In this document: piece after piece, positions 25,174 to 35,692 of the stretch
Position numbering within the stretch: the stretch's first letter is position 1
Layout of the letters: the number at the start of each line of letters is the position of its first letter
NCBI GenBank assembly: GCA_026545225.1
Contig: CM048848.1
Location: 43,328,806 to 43,392,805 of the forward strand
Length of the DNA: 64,000 nucleotides
Origin: Cornus controversa
Lineage: Eukaryota; Streptophyta; Magnoliopsida; Cornales; Cornaceae
Reading direction: 5' to 3'
Made by a program: the position numbers and the translations under genes
Notes under the pieces: generated by a model
What the model was told of the DNA's origin: nothing
Database searches by the model: none
What the model saw: only the letters and a program-made list of their open reading frames with translations

Positions 25174-25180
25174 TATATAA
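25174..25180 (+). promoter_or_regulatory. TATA box of small gene 3
   Basis: TATATAA followed by GTAGCAAATAGAAGCCTCAA, the same leader motif as at small gene 2. It lies 167 bases before the ATG. Confidence 0.6.
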
Positions 25181-25346
25181 GTGCGCATGCGTAGCAAATA
25201 GAAGCCTCAACAATTCCCAGCTCTCTCTCCCATTTTATCTTCTCTCACATTTTGGACGTCTTCTAACATATTTTGCAGACTCTTCTTCCTATTCTCTTTT
25301 CCTCATTTTTTTTTCTTTCTCTTTATATCAACAGATATATAGAGAG

Positions 25347-25658
25347 ATGTCGAAGTTTGTAGATATTTTGGATGTAGGGTTGAGAATAGCAACAAAATTC
25401 CATTCCCATTTGAAGTATGTAGAAATTTTGGACGTAGGGGTGAGAATGGCAGCAAGATTCCATTCCCACTGCCCACAGACGGCCCGGCAGTACTACCACC
25501 CACCGGCTGACAACCACCACCAAAACCACCCACATGGTAGCGGGTCTGGCGACAGAACCACCGGCGACATCTCGACTGCCCAGGTGGGTTATTGCGGTTC
25601 CAAGGCGGTGAAGGATGTTGGCGACACTACTGATTTCATTTTATATTCTGTTGTCTGA
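25347..25658 (+). CDS. Small HSHCPQTAR-family protein, copy 3, with duplicated N-terminal motif (103 aa)
   Basis: An intronless ORF of 103 residues with the same promoter-leader layout as the gene at 9253. A 60-bp direct repeat (25350-25409 and 25410-25469) doubles codons 2-21 in frame: the motif runs [19 protein letters not shown] and then again [19 protein letters not shown], the second copy continuing into CPQTAR and YYHPPAD. The rest is a His/Asn linker, a Gly/Ser/Thr stretch with a four- to six-residue insertion relative to copy 2, then [10 protein letters not shown] and [11 protein letters not shown]. The second repeat is the one closer to the other family members; the first has changed more. 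Both keep a continuous reading frame despite many base changes, which suggests selection for protein. No signal peptide or membrane helix. Function unknown to me. Confidence 0.75.
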   Translation: MSKFVDILDVGLRIATKFHSHLKYVEILDVGVRMAARFHSHCPQTARQYYHPPADNHHQNHPHGSGSGDRTTGDISTAQVGYCGSKAVKDVGDTTDFILYSVV

Positions 25659-26019
25659 TATACATTGGAAAGAAATAGCTAATTAGCATATATGGTTCAG
25701 TTTTAGATGCAGTGGTTAAGAAAATTTAAACATATTGTCATTTTAGTATGATATTCTCTTTCTGTTCCTTGGTCTGATGAGGAATGATGACTGAGACTTT
25801 TTACCATTGTTATTATCTTTTTTTCGAAAATCAATGGATTTCTATATTAATTTTATCTCTTAATGAATATGGATTATGGGATCTACTTTTTTTTTTCCTT
25901 GAGTATTTAGTTTTTTCCATTGAATATTTATTTGTTTCCTTTGGACTCTGTTTGCTTTTTGAAACATTGGATAAAATGGAAGAAAAGGGGAATGAAAAAC
26001 TAAAAAGAAAGGACATAAA

Positions 26020-26290
26020 TGTATCTCTAGAAAAAACAATTAATCCATCTCTGTTTTTTTTTTTTCAAAATTATTAGTGTTGTAATGGGATGTGTATACA
26101 ACGGGTTTGTCTAAAGTCTAAACCCATTTGCGCTCTATTTAATCAAAACTAAAAAGAAAGGACAGAAATATATCTCTAGAAAAAACAATTAATCCATCTT
26201 TTTTTTTTTTTATCAAAATTATTAATGGGACGAGTATAGAATAGGTTTACCTAAACTCGTATCCGCTCTATTTAATCAAAAGTCCTCCCA
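26020..26290. repeat. Tandem pair of about 145 bp
   Basis: The text 'tctctagaaaaaacaattaatccatct', a T run, 'tcaaaattatta', then 'ctctatttaatcaaaa' occurs twice in a row. The same pair is present at 38356-38625 in block C, so it predates the segmental duplication. Confidence 0.7.
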
Positions 26291-26769
26291 TACCCGTTCT
26301 AAACCTAAAACAGGCTCACCTCCCAAATCTCATTCCGTTCCCGCTGGAAGAAAAGCAACCCTGTCCAATTTATATTTTAAAACAGAGCAATACGGGTCGG
26401 ACTGGGGTGAGACCCAGCTAATTTGTTCAATTTTTTTTATTGTGAGCCAATCTTACATTACTTGAATGATCTAGCCTACTTAATAGGGGAGAATGTTCTG
26501 TTACTGAAAAGATGAATGTACTTGAAGAGTTAATAACTAAAGGGTGTAATATTATTAACAATAATATATTTCTCTTAAAAATGAAACATTTTATGTCAAG
26601 TAATACTGATGCATGTAACACAAATCATCAATTAAATAAAGAAGGATGAAATGATGGAGAAATGAAACATTCTATTTCTAGTAATTATTATTAATTTAGT
26701 GTTCCCATCACCAAATAACAAATTGAATAATAATCACCATCCTGCCTTTGCAAGAAATCATTCGATGTA

Positions 26770-27387
26770 TTGGGGTGACAATTCGTGTTGGTAGATCATA
26801 ATCGTGTCGTGTCGTGTCAATTTATAAGTATTATGTTAAATAGGTTAACTTGAACACGACTTTAATAATTGTATCAGAAATCAAACACGGTCCATTTATT
26901 AGATAGGTAATACGACATAATTCATGTAACTTATTTAATAAACGAGTCATGTATATATGACACAACTTATTTAATGACATATTTAACTCGTTCAACTTAA
27001 ATGGGTCATGTAATATGTTTATTAACTTACGTATAAAATCAAAATATAATAAAAAAATTGAAAGAATTAAATTGACAAAAATAATAATAATTGGAATAAT
27101 ACAATTAAAAGAAGAAGAAGAAGAAGAAGCCCAAATATAGCATCCATATTGGATTTATATTGAAAAAATAAAAATGTCCATAGTACGTAACTGAGTTAAA
27201 ACATGTTACTGGCTGACCTGAACGATTATGATTCGATTAGTTAATTAAACAGGCCTAATCGAGGTGAGCTCCAAAATACCAACACGACACGATTATGATA
27301 AGAACACAATTAAGGTCAATTCAAACCGCTAATTTCGTGTCATGATCGAGTTATGTTGGATGGTCATGTCATATTTTGTCATCCCTA
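26770..27387. mobile_element. hAT-type MITE, block B copy
   Basis: Begins TTGGGGTGACAATTCGTGTT and ends TTTTGTCATCCCTA, inverted ends of about 12 bp, with an interior rich in 'cgtgtcgtgtc' and 'aacacgac' words. It is the counterpart of 39602-40244, where the ends and an 8-bp target duplication are cleaner. Noncoding. Present in both B and C, so older than the duplication. Confidence 0.75.
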
Positions 27388-27851
27388 TTGATGAAGCAGA
27401 AAAATATGCATTCAAATGGGACAGGGCGAGGCGAGTATGGGATAGACGGATTTTTTTCAAATCCCAACCCAAATTCAAACCCGTGGCAGGTTCTAATTTT
27501 TATTTCCATACCCGCCTTTAGAGGAATAAAAGGATTCTCATAACCGTCCCATTAGAGACAAGACAGGGCAACTAAAATTGTCATCCCTAATTATAAGAGC
27601 TAATTGTTTGATCGATTTAGTGTTCTAGAGCAGTTTTTAGAGAGTATGAAAATAAGAAGTAATTTTTAGTAGTTACTAAAAATGATATTTTTTTTAACTT
27701 AGTAGCTTTGAAGAAAAAATAAATAGAAAATTAACAAATACATGAATTATTTGAGCCATTTTCTAATTTAACCCTTATAAAAAAAACTAAACCAACCATA
27801 TGTTAAAATTTTATTCTATTTTCTTTCTTTTTTTGGTCATATATTTTGAAT

Positions 27852-28306
27852 GAGGAATGCAAAGGACACTCACGCGGATGACAATTCCCCCTTAGTCGCA
27901 CTTCTGATTGGTTGAACAACCAATCATAACTTTTATAATTAAAGCTATTAATTAATAGTCTCCTACTTTTATGGAAAACTAAAAATATTATATTTGAGGA
28001 CATTATGACCCATTTAATAATGTCTTCTTCGTTAATTAGTTTTTTTTTTTCAATCAACTAGTGTGAATGAATTTGTTTTCTCTCTTCTTTTTTTTTTTTC
28101 AATTGCTTTTAACTATTTATATATATATATATATATATATATTAATTCAAGCCAATTGGATAAATTTTTGAAGTTTTGATTGAAGTAAAAATATGAAATT
28201 TAGTTTTAGTTGAAGTAAAATTGTGTAATTGAGTTTCAATTACCTTGTGAGAGATGGGGATGGTTCATTGATAAACAAGCAAATAATAGATGATGGGAAA
28301 TAGGAA

Positions 28307-28377
<71 letters not shown>

Positions 28378-28680
28378 AAAAAAAAGAAATAATCAATTAA
28401 CCAGAAGACTAATTGATTGGAAAAAAACAAAATTCATTAACATAATACTTAATTGTTTATAAACACACGCATGTAAAGAGAGAGAGAGAGGAGCAAGTAA
28501 AAAGTTAATAAAATAGAGAAGATATTAAAATGGGTAATAATGTTCCAAAATATAATATATTTAATCTAATTGTCCATAAAAGTAGGAGACAACTAATTAA
28601 TAATTCAATTATAAAAATTCTGATTGATTGTTCAACCAATTAAGAGTGTGACTGAGGAGGGACTGACCTTAGCATTCCTC
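27852..28680. mobile_element. Mutator-type MITE with about 200-bp inverted ends, block B only
   Basis: Starts GAGGAATGCAAAGGACACTC; the right end in reverse starts GAGGAATGCTAAGGTCAGTC. The two arms (about 27852-28060 and 28490-28680) pair imperfectly over some 200 bases. The 9-bp repeat ATTTTGAAT flanks it at 27843-27851 and 28681-28689. Block C has the unoccupied site at 40692-40700, so the insertion came after the B/C duplication. The middle holds two AT microsatellites (28118-28141 and 28311-28374). Confidence 0.88.
28311..28374. repeat. (TA)n microsatellite, about 32 units
   Basis: Pure TA run of 60 bases or more in the loop of the surrounding MITE. The minus-strand ORF over it is a Tyr-Ile repeat translation and not a gene. 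Confidence 0.9.
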
Positions 28681-29084
28681 ATTTTGAATAGAGTGAGACA
28701 ATAAACATAAATTGGGCAGTGATGTTGCCAAGTCAACATATCCTAACCATATAGCACATAAAAGAACCAACATTCTTAAAAAAAAAAATTATTTCTTTTT
28801 TTTAAAATTCCTTTAAAGGTATATATACAAATTGGTGTCTTTCAGAGCTCAATCAAACTCACAATTGCCTTACAATTCATTGCTGTCCACGCATTAATTC
28901 CCAGACCAGACCTTTGTAATGTTTACTGGCTTTACATATATCGTGTTGTGTATGATGAAAAAATCCTGTATAGTTGGCTTTTAAATTAGATGTTACCCGT
29001 AGGTGGATAAGTCTTTCTCTGTCTCTTCAAGTATTAACCTTGGCGGGTTTTATTCTAGACATGTGAACTTAATAGTATTCGGAT

Positions 29085-29680
29085 GTCAACTCAATAGTAT
29101 TCCGTTGTAAGGGTGATTTAAACACAACTCGTTTAATAATTGCGTTAAAACTATTGTCTCGAACACAATTCATTTATTAAATGTGTAATGAATTACACAG
29201 ACGTCTAATAAATGGGTCATGTAACTCACAACATGACATGATCCATTTAATAACTTATTTAACTCATTTAAAATAAATTAATCATATAGCTTGTTTATTA
29301 ACTTAAGTATAAAATACAAATATAATGAAAAAATTGAGTTAATAAATGACTAAATTCATAAAAATGAGAATAATTGGGATAAAACAATTACAAAAAGTCC
29401 AATGACAATATTCATATTGGAATTATATTAAATAATAGAAATGTCCATTGTAATTAAATTAAAATAAATTATGGATTAATTGGGTCAACCTAACACCATT
29501 AATTAAACGAGTCTAATCGGGTTGAGCTCCAAAATAGGAACACGACATGATTAATTAAACAAGTTAATCAGTTTGGCATGATTATGACACGAACACAATT
29601 AATTAGGTTAACCTAAATCCACTAACTTCGTGTTATGTTAAAGTTATGTAGTTGGTCGTGTCGAATTTTGATGCTCCTAA
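29085..29680. mobile_element. Second hAT-type MITE of block B, degraded
   Basis: The interior ('aacacaactcgtttaataattg', 'tcatgtaactca', 'gagtctaatcgggttgagctcc', 'gacatgattaattaaac') matches the family of 26770-27387 and 39602-40244. The ends are eroded. The corresponding copy in block C is at 41587-42112, so it predates the duplication. Confidence 0.6.
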
Positions 29681-29794
29681 ATAACCCTAACTTTTATTAT
29701 TTAAAATATAATATACACAATAAATAAACACTGTCAATAAGGCAACGAGATATTAATCTCATAGAGATTTCACAAATCTAAACTCATTCCTAAC

Positions 29795-29826
29795 ACTACC
29801 AACGTCTGTGGTCTAGTGGTATCTCA
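29795..29826 (+). mobile_element. tRNA-derived SINE, 5' part (split by CACTA)
   Basis: The phrase TGGTCTAGTGGTA resembles an RNA polymerase III A box. The piece continues after the CACTA element at 34541 with GGTTTGAGTCTC, a B-box-like word at about 34569-34580. Block C keeps only the B-box side (near 42230). A true tRNA is excluded because the cloverleaf cannot be completed. The call is tentative. Confidence 0.45.
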
Positions 29827-30099
29827 CACTACAAGAATAATGTCTTTAGAGACGGGCTTTTAGGGACAGTCTAAAAACTGTCCCTAAAGGTGCCATTTTT
29901 AGGGACAACAATATTTGACTGTCCCTAAAGGCCCTATTTTTCACGGCAAAAAATTTGATGTGCCAAAAAATTTTGATGCTCCAAAATCTCGCGCTAATAC
30001 CTTGTTGGGTGGACCCTACTGCCAACTCCTCCGTTTTTTTTGGGTGGCTATGATCATTCTGGAAGGGATCCCAAGGGAGATCTAAGAAACACACACACA

Positions 30100-30400
30100 C
30101 AGATCAGTTCTCTCTTTCTTCCTCCTCGCTTCTCCAATTCTTTGAACTGTTCCATGATGCCGATAGCTCATCTCTATCCCAATCAGCATCCTTGTTGACC
30201 GATGGTACGTGACGTCAATGATTCGCCAACCCCTCCGGCGACTCCGCCAGATTCGGAGCAGGAGGAAGTGACTCGGGAAGCGACGTGCTTGGGTTCTACA
30301 CTGACGATGCCACAGACTCAAGATCTCGCCGATCGTTATCCTTGTCACGAGCCTCTGCTTCATCGGCTTCATCACCGCCCTCCACATCTTTGGTAAGCTC
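30100..30400 (+). pseudogene. Possible captured gene 5' end inside the CACTA element
   Basis: A GC-rich stretch in an AT-rich element with a leader-like pyrimidine tract (30108-30140) and a good donor-like GGTAAGC at 30390. A 64-codon ORF starts at 30202 (MVRDVNDSPTPPATPPDSEQ). A different frame, 30325-30420, reads VILVTSLCFIGFITALHIF followed by basic residues, which looks like one transmembrane helix. Near 33648 a CAG acceptor is followed by a short open run (DEMLEKPTKVTLNF). I cannot name the parent gene, and no single frame carries all of this, so if it is a captured gene it is not intact. The alternative is chance. Confidence 0.35.
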
Positions 30401-30847
30401 TATCGCTACCGATTTGGGGATTTTCAGAGTTTCTAGGGTTTGAATCTTCTTACTAAGGCATGGGTATTCTAATTATCTTAAGTTTTAATTGGTGATTTGC
30501 TTTTTTTTTTTGTTTCTTTTGTGTTTATGGAGCTCTGTGTATATATATTTTGAATATATTGAGGTTATGTGAGATTTTCTAGTGGGTTTAGAGATGAAGG
30601 CAGATGGGATTTTATTAAATAAACTTTTGATGGTTAACTAAGACAAATTTAGATGATTGTGAGTCTCGGTTACAGGGTCTTCTTGGTGTGATTCAATTTT
30701 TCATAGTTCATTGAACAGGTTCCGTCTTGAGTGTATGCCTGGGCCTATATATATATATATATATATATATAATGTTAAATGATCAATATTTGATGTGGGG
30801 TTTTGATTGGGTGATGGGTATTATGTATTGTGTGTAAAATTGGGAGA

Positions 30848-31294
30848 TTTTGAAATAATGGGTAGGCAGAGGGGTTCCGTTTTCTGTGGGTTGGTGTATT
30901 GCTGGTGGGTTTCTTTTATATAGATATATATGTGTGTGTGTGTGTGTGTATAGTTATGGCCAAAGGAATATTTGGTTGAAGTCTATGGACACATGAATCA
31001 TATGGTGGTATGACTGTGACTTTAATTAGTTTAAGCCCTTTGAATCTTGGCTCATGTATTAGTGTGTACTTGTGTATTAGATTTTTTGTGAAATTAATGT
31101 GAGCAACATATCAGATTTTGTGGGATTAAATTTGAGAAGGGGCTGTTGGGTGTAGTATCAGGTTGGCGAAAATACTAGGCTATATAACCCATGGTAATTG
31201 GGTGTTCATGACTAATTGTGAACTGATTTGGGTTTTAATTGGTTGCAAAATGCATGTACATGTGAGTTGGTATGTGTATACTTTATTTTGCTTT
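30848..31294 (+). repeat. Direct repeat, first copy, inside CACTA
   Basis: Starting at TTTTGAAATAATGGGTAGGC, this stretch recurs at 32090-32481, 1242 bp downstream, with the same order of words ('gaggggttcc', 'tagttatggccaaa', 'gtgagcaacat', 'ggggctgttgggtgtagtatcagg'). The copies differ by small indels and a variable TG/TA microsatellite, so it is a sizeable internal duplication of the element. Confidence 0.85.
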
Positions 31295-32089
31295 ATCTTA
31301 ATGGAATTATATATGTGCATTCTGGAAACACTGGGATGCATGCTAATATTTTTTGTTCGGAGGGTAATTATTGCTATTTAAAACTCTTCTTTTGCTTCTA
31401 CAATATTTTGTCAGATACTCTTGTTGAGACAGTGAATTGTTTCACTTGCCAAAAGAAAAGAGAATGAACTATTTCCTGTCCCTTTTCAAATCCCCTTCTC
31501 TGTTTCCCTTTTTAAGGAGATCGTCTCAATATATTTTAGACCTTCACTGATATATTTGTGCAAAGTTGATTCTTAGAAGGCTTACTCATTGGTTTTGTGC
31601 TAAAGATATATTTTAACACTTGATATGCTTATTTTCTCTCCTTAATAATTCAATTTAAAGAGCATATTCTTCCTTCCCCCAAGAAATCTCCTTCTAAGTT
31701 GTAATATTAGATATTGTGAATTTGGTGTAAAGATGCCTATGATGTTTGCTGGTTGGAGGTTCTTAGAAATATATTTTCCTTTTTTTTGTGTTTTTTGTTT
31801 CTCTCTTTAGGGTTCGATCTCTTTGGCATTGTCTTGATTCATGTTAGTGGGTCCAACCTACTCACTTAATAGATTTGGGCCATCTAACTTAATATTAAAA
31901 TGGAGCCTTACATTTAAAATAAAATAAAATTATTGTTTGAATGTAGTCTTTGAGTAAGTTTGTCTATAAGGCCAAAGATTGGTAGCACATAGGCCTTCAT
32001 CTCAGTTGTCGAGAATGAAGAAACTCACTCATCTCTTATTGTTGATTACAAATTTATATTGCTAAGCAAGCTCTTATTATTTTGAAATA

Positions 32090-32481
32090 ATGGGTAGGCA
32101 GAGGGGTTCCCATTTCTGTGGGTTTGGTGTACGTATTGCTGGTGGGTTTCTTTTATATATCTATGTGTGTGTGTATAGTTATGGCCAAAAGAATATTTGG
32201 TTAAAGTCTATGGGGGTGGTATGACTGTGACTTTAATTAATTTAAATCCTTTGAATCTTGGTTCATGTATTAAGTGTGTACTTGTGTATTAGATTTTTTG
32301 TGAAATTAATGTGAGCAACATGTCAGATTTTGTGGGATTAAATTTGAGAAGGGGCTGTTGGGTGTAGTATCAGGTTGGCGAAAAGACTAGGCTATATGAC
32401 CCATGGTAATTGGGTGTAGTATCAGATTGGCGAAAATGCATGTACATGTGAGTTGGTATGTGTATGCTTTGTTTTGCTTTA
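32090..32481 (+). repeat. Direct repeat, second copy, inside CACTA
   Basis: Second copy of the 30848-31294 repeat. It is shorter because of deletions in the microsatellite and in the 'acacatgaatcat' part, and near 32414 it holds a small internal duplication of 'tagtatcaggttggcgaaaa'. Confidence 0.85.
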
Positions 32482-34540
32482 GAAAATTGTTTGGGCATGT
32501 GTAACATTGAGGCATAATTCTCCTGGTGAAAATGTGCTGAAACTATTGATGGGGCTGCCTATGCCTAATAATATTAGTCATCAGTGGCTTCCAAAAGGAA
32601 CTATTTAGTACCCATGTGGTCAAGTCCTTCCATGTCTCTGTTGTTGTACTTGAGATATCCTGTTACATATATTTTTAGTGTCTTGTATTGGTTAGTATTG
32701 AGATATGAAATGTTACTTGTTTATTTAGTGCAAAGTGTTATCTCATTCATTTTATGGATAAAAGAGAGTATTGAAACATATTACATTTTTTTTCTTTGTT
32801 TTACTTCTTGCCATCTAACATGATAAGGTGCTGATAACTATTCTGAACCTACCTATTTATTGGAACATGAGAACCTATTTATTGGAACATATTTTTAACA
32901 GATGGAACAGGAGAACCTAATTCGGAAGGAATAGAATACTATAACAGCCTCATAGATGAAAAAGGTCACCTAACGGACAATAATTCTCAGAAATTACTTC
33001 TTTCTCAAATCTTTTTTATGCTTTGAAGATTTAGCTGTCCTTTTTCTCTACCAAGAATTCATCCCTATATTGTTACATGTACAAATTTTGAACCAATAGT
33101 CTTGACTTGCATATTGCCACAGCCATCATAGGATGTCTCATAACTATTCTGAACCTACCTATTGCTGAATTATTGTCTTTAATTGTAAGTGTCATTTGGA
33201 GCATTGTAGCATTTTTTTTAATTATTCGGGAAATGATTCATATTCATATACTTTCCTGGGTATGTATAGATATAAATAAAACATGTATATGTGTATGTGT
33301 ATGTGTATGTATAGATGTGGCTGAAAGATGTTAAACTTAATTCTCTTGGGAGGCAACCTAGTCCATGTAAAACAATTTTCTTTACTGTTAGTTTTTTTAG
33401 GTAACTTATAATTATCATTTACTATCAAAATTTTGAGGTAGTATTTTATACTGATGTATGAGGTTGTGGAAATAAATTGGAGTTAATTTCGTTGAGAAAT
33501 AAATTTATTACGTATTCTTGAAGTTGAGTATATAAAGCTGTGGAAACTTCATTGATTTGATTTTCAGTGGACTAATTTTTCAGCTTTTTTCATGGATTAT
33601 TTTACTTCTATCTCAATTCTAAGACTCAAGTTTTAACTCAATTGCAGGATGAAATGCTGGAGAAGCCTACAAAGGTTACTCTAAATTTTGATGCTATCAC
33701 AAATGTAATTATAGTGATGTGGAGATAGTGCATAATCAACTCGGTATCAAGAGCAGCACAGCACCAGTACCACCACCACCCCACTCGAATTACAAATATA
33801 ATGTCTTTCCTTTAGTTTTTTTTTTGAATGTTTTCTTTAGAATTTAGTATATGGTAAATATAATAATTGGTAAGATTTCTCAATCCAGATCCTTTTGTAG
33901 GGCTCAAAAAATGTAGAGAAATTGGGTTAGTACTCTGTCATTTATGATTGTGGTTTTAGGATATATATGATACCATTCAACTGTTATATTAATCGTACCA
34001 AATTTTATGACGGTGTATGCATTTATGTGATTTTGATTTATTATTTGGTCATATATATAAATTACTTTACATATTATTGATATTAATATTTTTTATATTG
34101 GTGTAGATTTTAGAAAAAATGTACCTATAAAAATAGAATAAATAAATCAATTAGAGCAAAAAAAATTTCATAAAAGAAAAAAAAACAAAAATAATTATAG
34201 TATTAACCACAGTTTTAAACGGGTGCAAGTAAACAAAAATAAATAAATTAATGTATTAGCGACTGAATTTTCACATTAGCGACAGAAGAAACTGTCGCTA
34301 ATTTGTGCACTATTAGCGATAGGAAAACTGTCGCTAATACCTTTTAGCGACAACAACATTGGAGACGGTTCATACCGTCGCTAAAGTGCCCTACCTTTTG
34401 CGATAGTAACTTTTGACCGTCGCTAAAGACCTTTTGCGACGGATGTATTAGCGACAGGCAGATTTAACCTTTAGCGACGGTTTTGTGTCTTTTAGCGACG
34501 GTTCTGGTCGTCGCTAAAGCCCAAAATTCTTGTAGTGTCA

Positions 34541-35195
34541 CCTCCTTTCAAAGTGAAAGATAAAAGGTTTGAGTCTCTTCAAAAATATTGTAGGAGTTCC
34601 ACGCTTCTTGTAGTCATTGATTGCCTCTTACTTTTCATAAAATGCAAGAAGCATGGCCTATTAGTTTAGCTTTAATCTTTCAAGTATGCTAACCATACAC
34701 TCACATACCTAACCTAAAGTAGATACGAAAATTTTCCCCACTTCATTACCTTGGACTTTGTAAAGTCTAGCAATGGGCACGATCAAGGAATCCCATAGAC
34801 TCCAAATCCATTTTAAAGGTGGAATTACATCAGTATTTAACATTTTAAGTCATTTATACCGTTTAATCATGAAATCAACTTTAAATCAAGCCCGAATTAG
34901 GGTTCTTAATATTGTAATTTGGATTCCGATCGACATCGAAGAGTCATAATCCCTTATTCAATCTAATTAAAGGGTAAAAAAAATCCATTTTTTTATCACA
35001 ATCCATCTAATTACACCACTCGATTTCAAACTCACCCACCTTACTACTCCAATTTTGAGAAATCGAACAAATTTGTGTTTTGAACCCCACCGATTCTCAA
35101 TATTTTAATCATCATTTTGTCATATTGAAACCTCAAATTGATACTTCCATGGTAAAATTCATGTGATTCTGCCATCCCAAAATTACTATTTGATT
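34541..35195. repeat. Segmental duplication block B, right part
   Basis: Continues the B/C alignment after the CACTA element: 34541-34830 matches 42209-42480 and 34830-35195 matches 42480-42850 (repeat family R1). At 35195 the two diverge abruptly; here a Ty3/gypsy leader begins. Confidence 0.75.
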
Positions 35196-35692
35196 GAGTT
35201 GTTTTTCGTGGAATATGCTTACGTGCATACGTGTTTGGTATTACATTCTAAATTGTGGAATAACTCAGCATAGTTTTGGCATGCTCATTGAGGTTGATTG
35301 ATTGTTTATGTACATTTCATAACTAAGTGTCTTCTTTTTGCCCATGTAGTAAAATGCCACCGAGACGTGCACGAGGACAAGGTGCGAATGTCACATAAGC
35401 ACAACTTGATGTGGCACAGTTTATGAGGAAAATGGTCGAAACTATGCGACAAATTGCACGAAAAACCCATGAGGAGGAAGTACAAGTGCAACCTAGAGTG
35501 GGCCTTAGTCGGATGATAATTAAAATGAGGGAATATAACAAGTATAGTCCACCCACATATGCGGGCGGGTCCGATCCTTTCGAGGTGGAAAATTGGATAG
35601 ATAAGACATTAAAGCTTTTGACTGCACTTAAGATTGATGAAAACCTAAGGGTCAACATTCATGCACTTCACCTCTCAAGAGATGCAGATTAA
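35196..35692 (+). mobile_element. Ty3/gypsy (chromovirus-type) gag fossil
   Basis: A leader from about 35196 is followed by a gag start (atgccaccgagacg at 35354). Over about 110 codons the text includes the Gag core PPTYAGGSDPFEVENW and a region like TLKLLTALKIDENLR, recognisable as the N-terminal capsid portion of Del/Tekay-like elements. It stops where a Tat-type LTR piece begins near 35693. The rest of the element is absent. Old, broken fossil. Confidence 0.75.

Larger units (their letters stand above)
26020..29826. repeat. Segmental duplication block B, left part
   Basis: Aligns in the same order and orientation with 38356-42205 (block C), including two MITEs and an internal tandem pair. 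Block B continues at 34541-35195 beyond the CACTA insertion. The B-only insertion is the MITE at 27852-28680; the C-only insertion is the TRIM at 39029-39557. The left limit is close to the phrase 'aattaatccatctctg' (26040 and 38370). It lies downstream of small gene 3; block C has no small gene. Confidence 0.8.
29827..34537. mobile_element. CACTA (En/Spm-type) element, 4.7 kb, no visible transposase
   Basis: Ends are CACTACAAGAA and TTCTTGTAGTG, a perfect inverted pair, with a 3-bp duplication TCA at 29824-29826 and 34538-34540. Subterminal motifs are dense: TTTAGGGACA/TGTCCCTAAA at the left (29850-29950) and TTTAGCGACGG/CCGTCGCTAAA with variants at the right (34255-34525), about a dozen. 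Block C has no insertion at this point, so it entered B after the duplication. I find no TNPA- or TNPD-like reading frame, so it would depend on an autonomous partner. The interior has a GC-rich, intron-bordered segment (30100-30395) and a 400-bp direct repeat, consistent with capture of host sequence. Confidence 0.92.

Noticed and set aside
29800-29830. tRNA gene near the CACTA insertion
   Set aside because: A- and B-box-like words are present on the two sides, but no cloverleaf or 3' acceptor stem can be formed; SINE more likely.
33107-33334. A 75-aa hydrophobic plus-strand ORF inside the CACTA element
   Set aside because: Ends in a Cys-Val repeat from a TG microsatellite; no start context or conserved partner in the 32.8 kb similar phrase.
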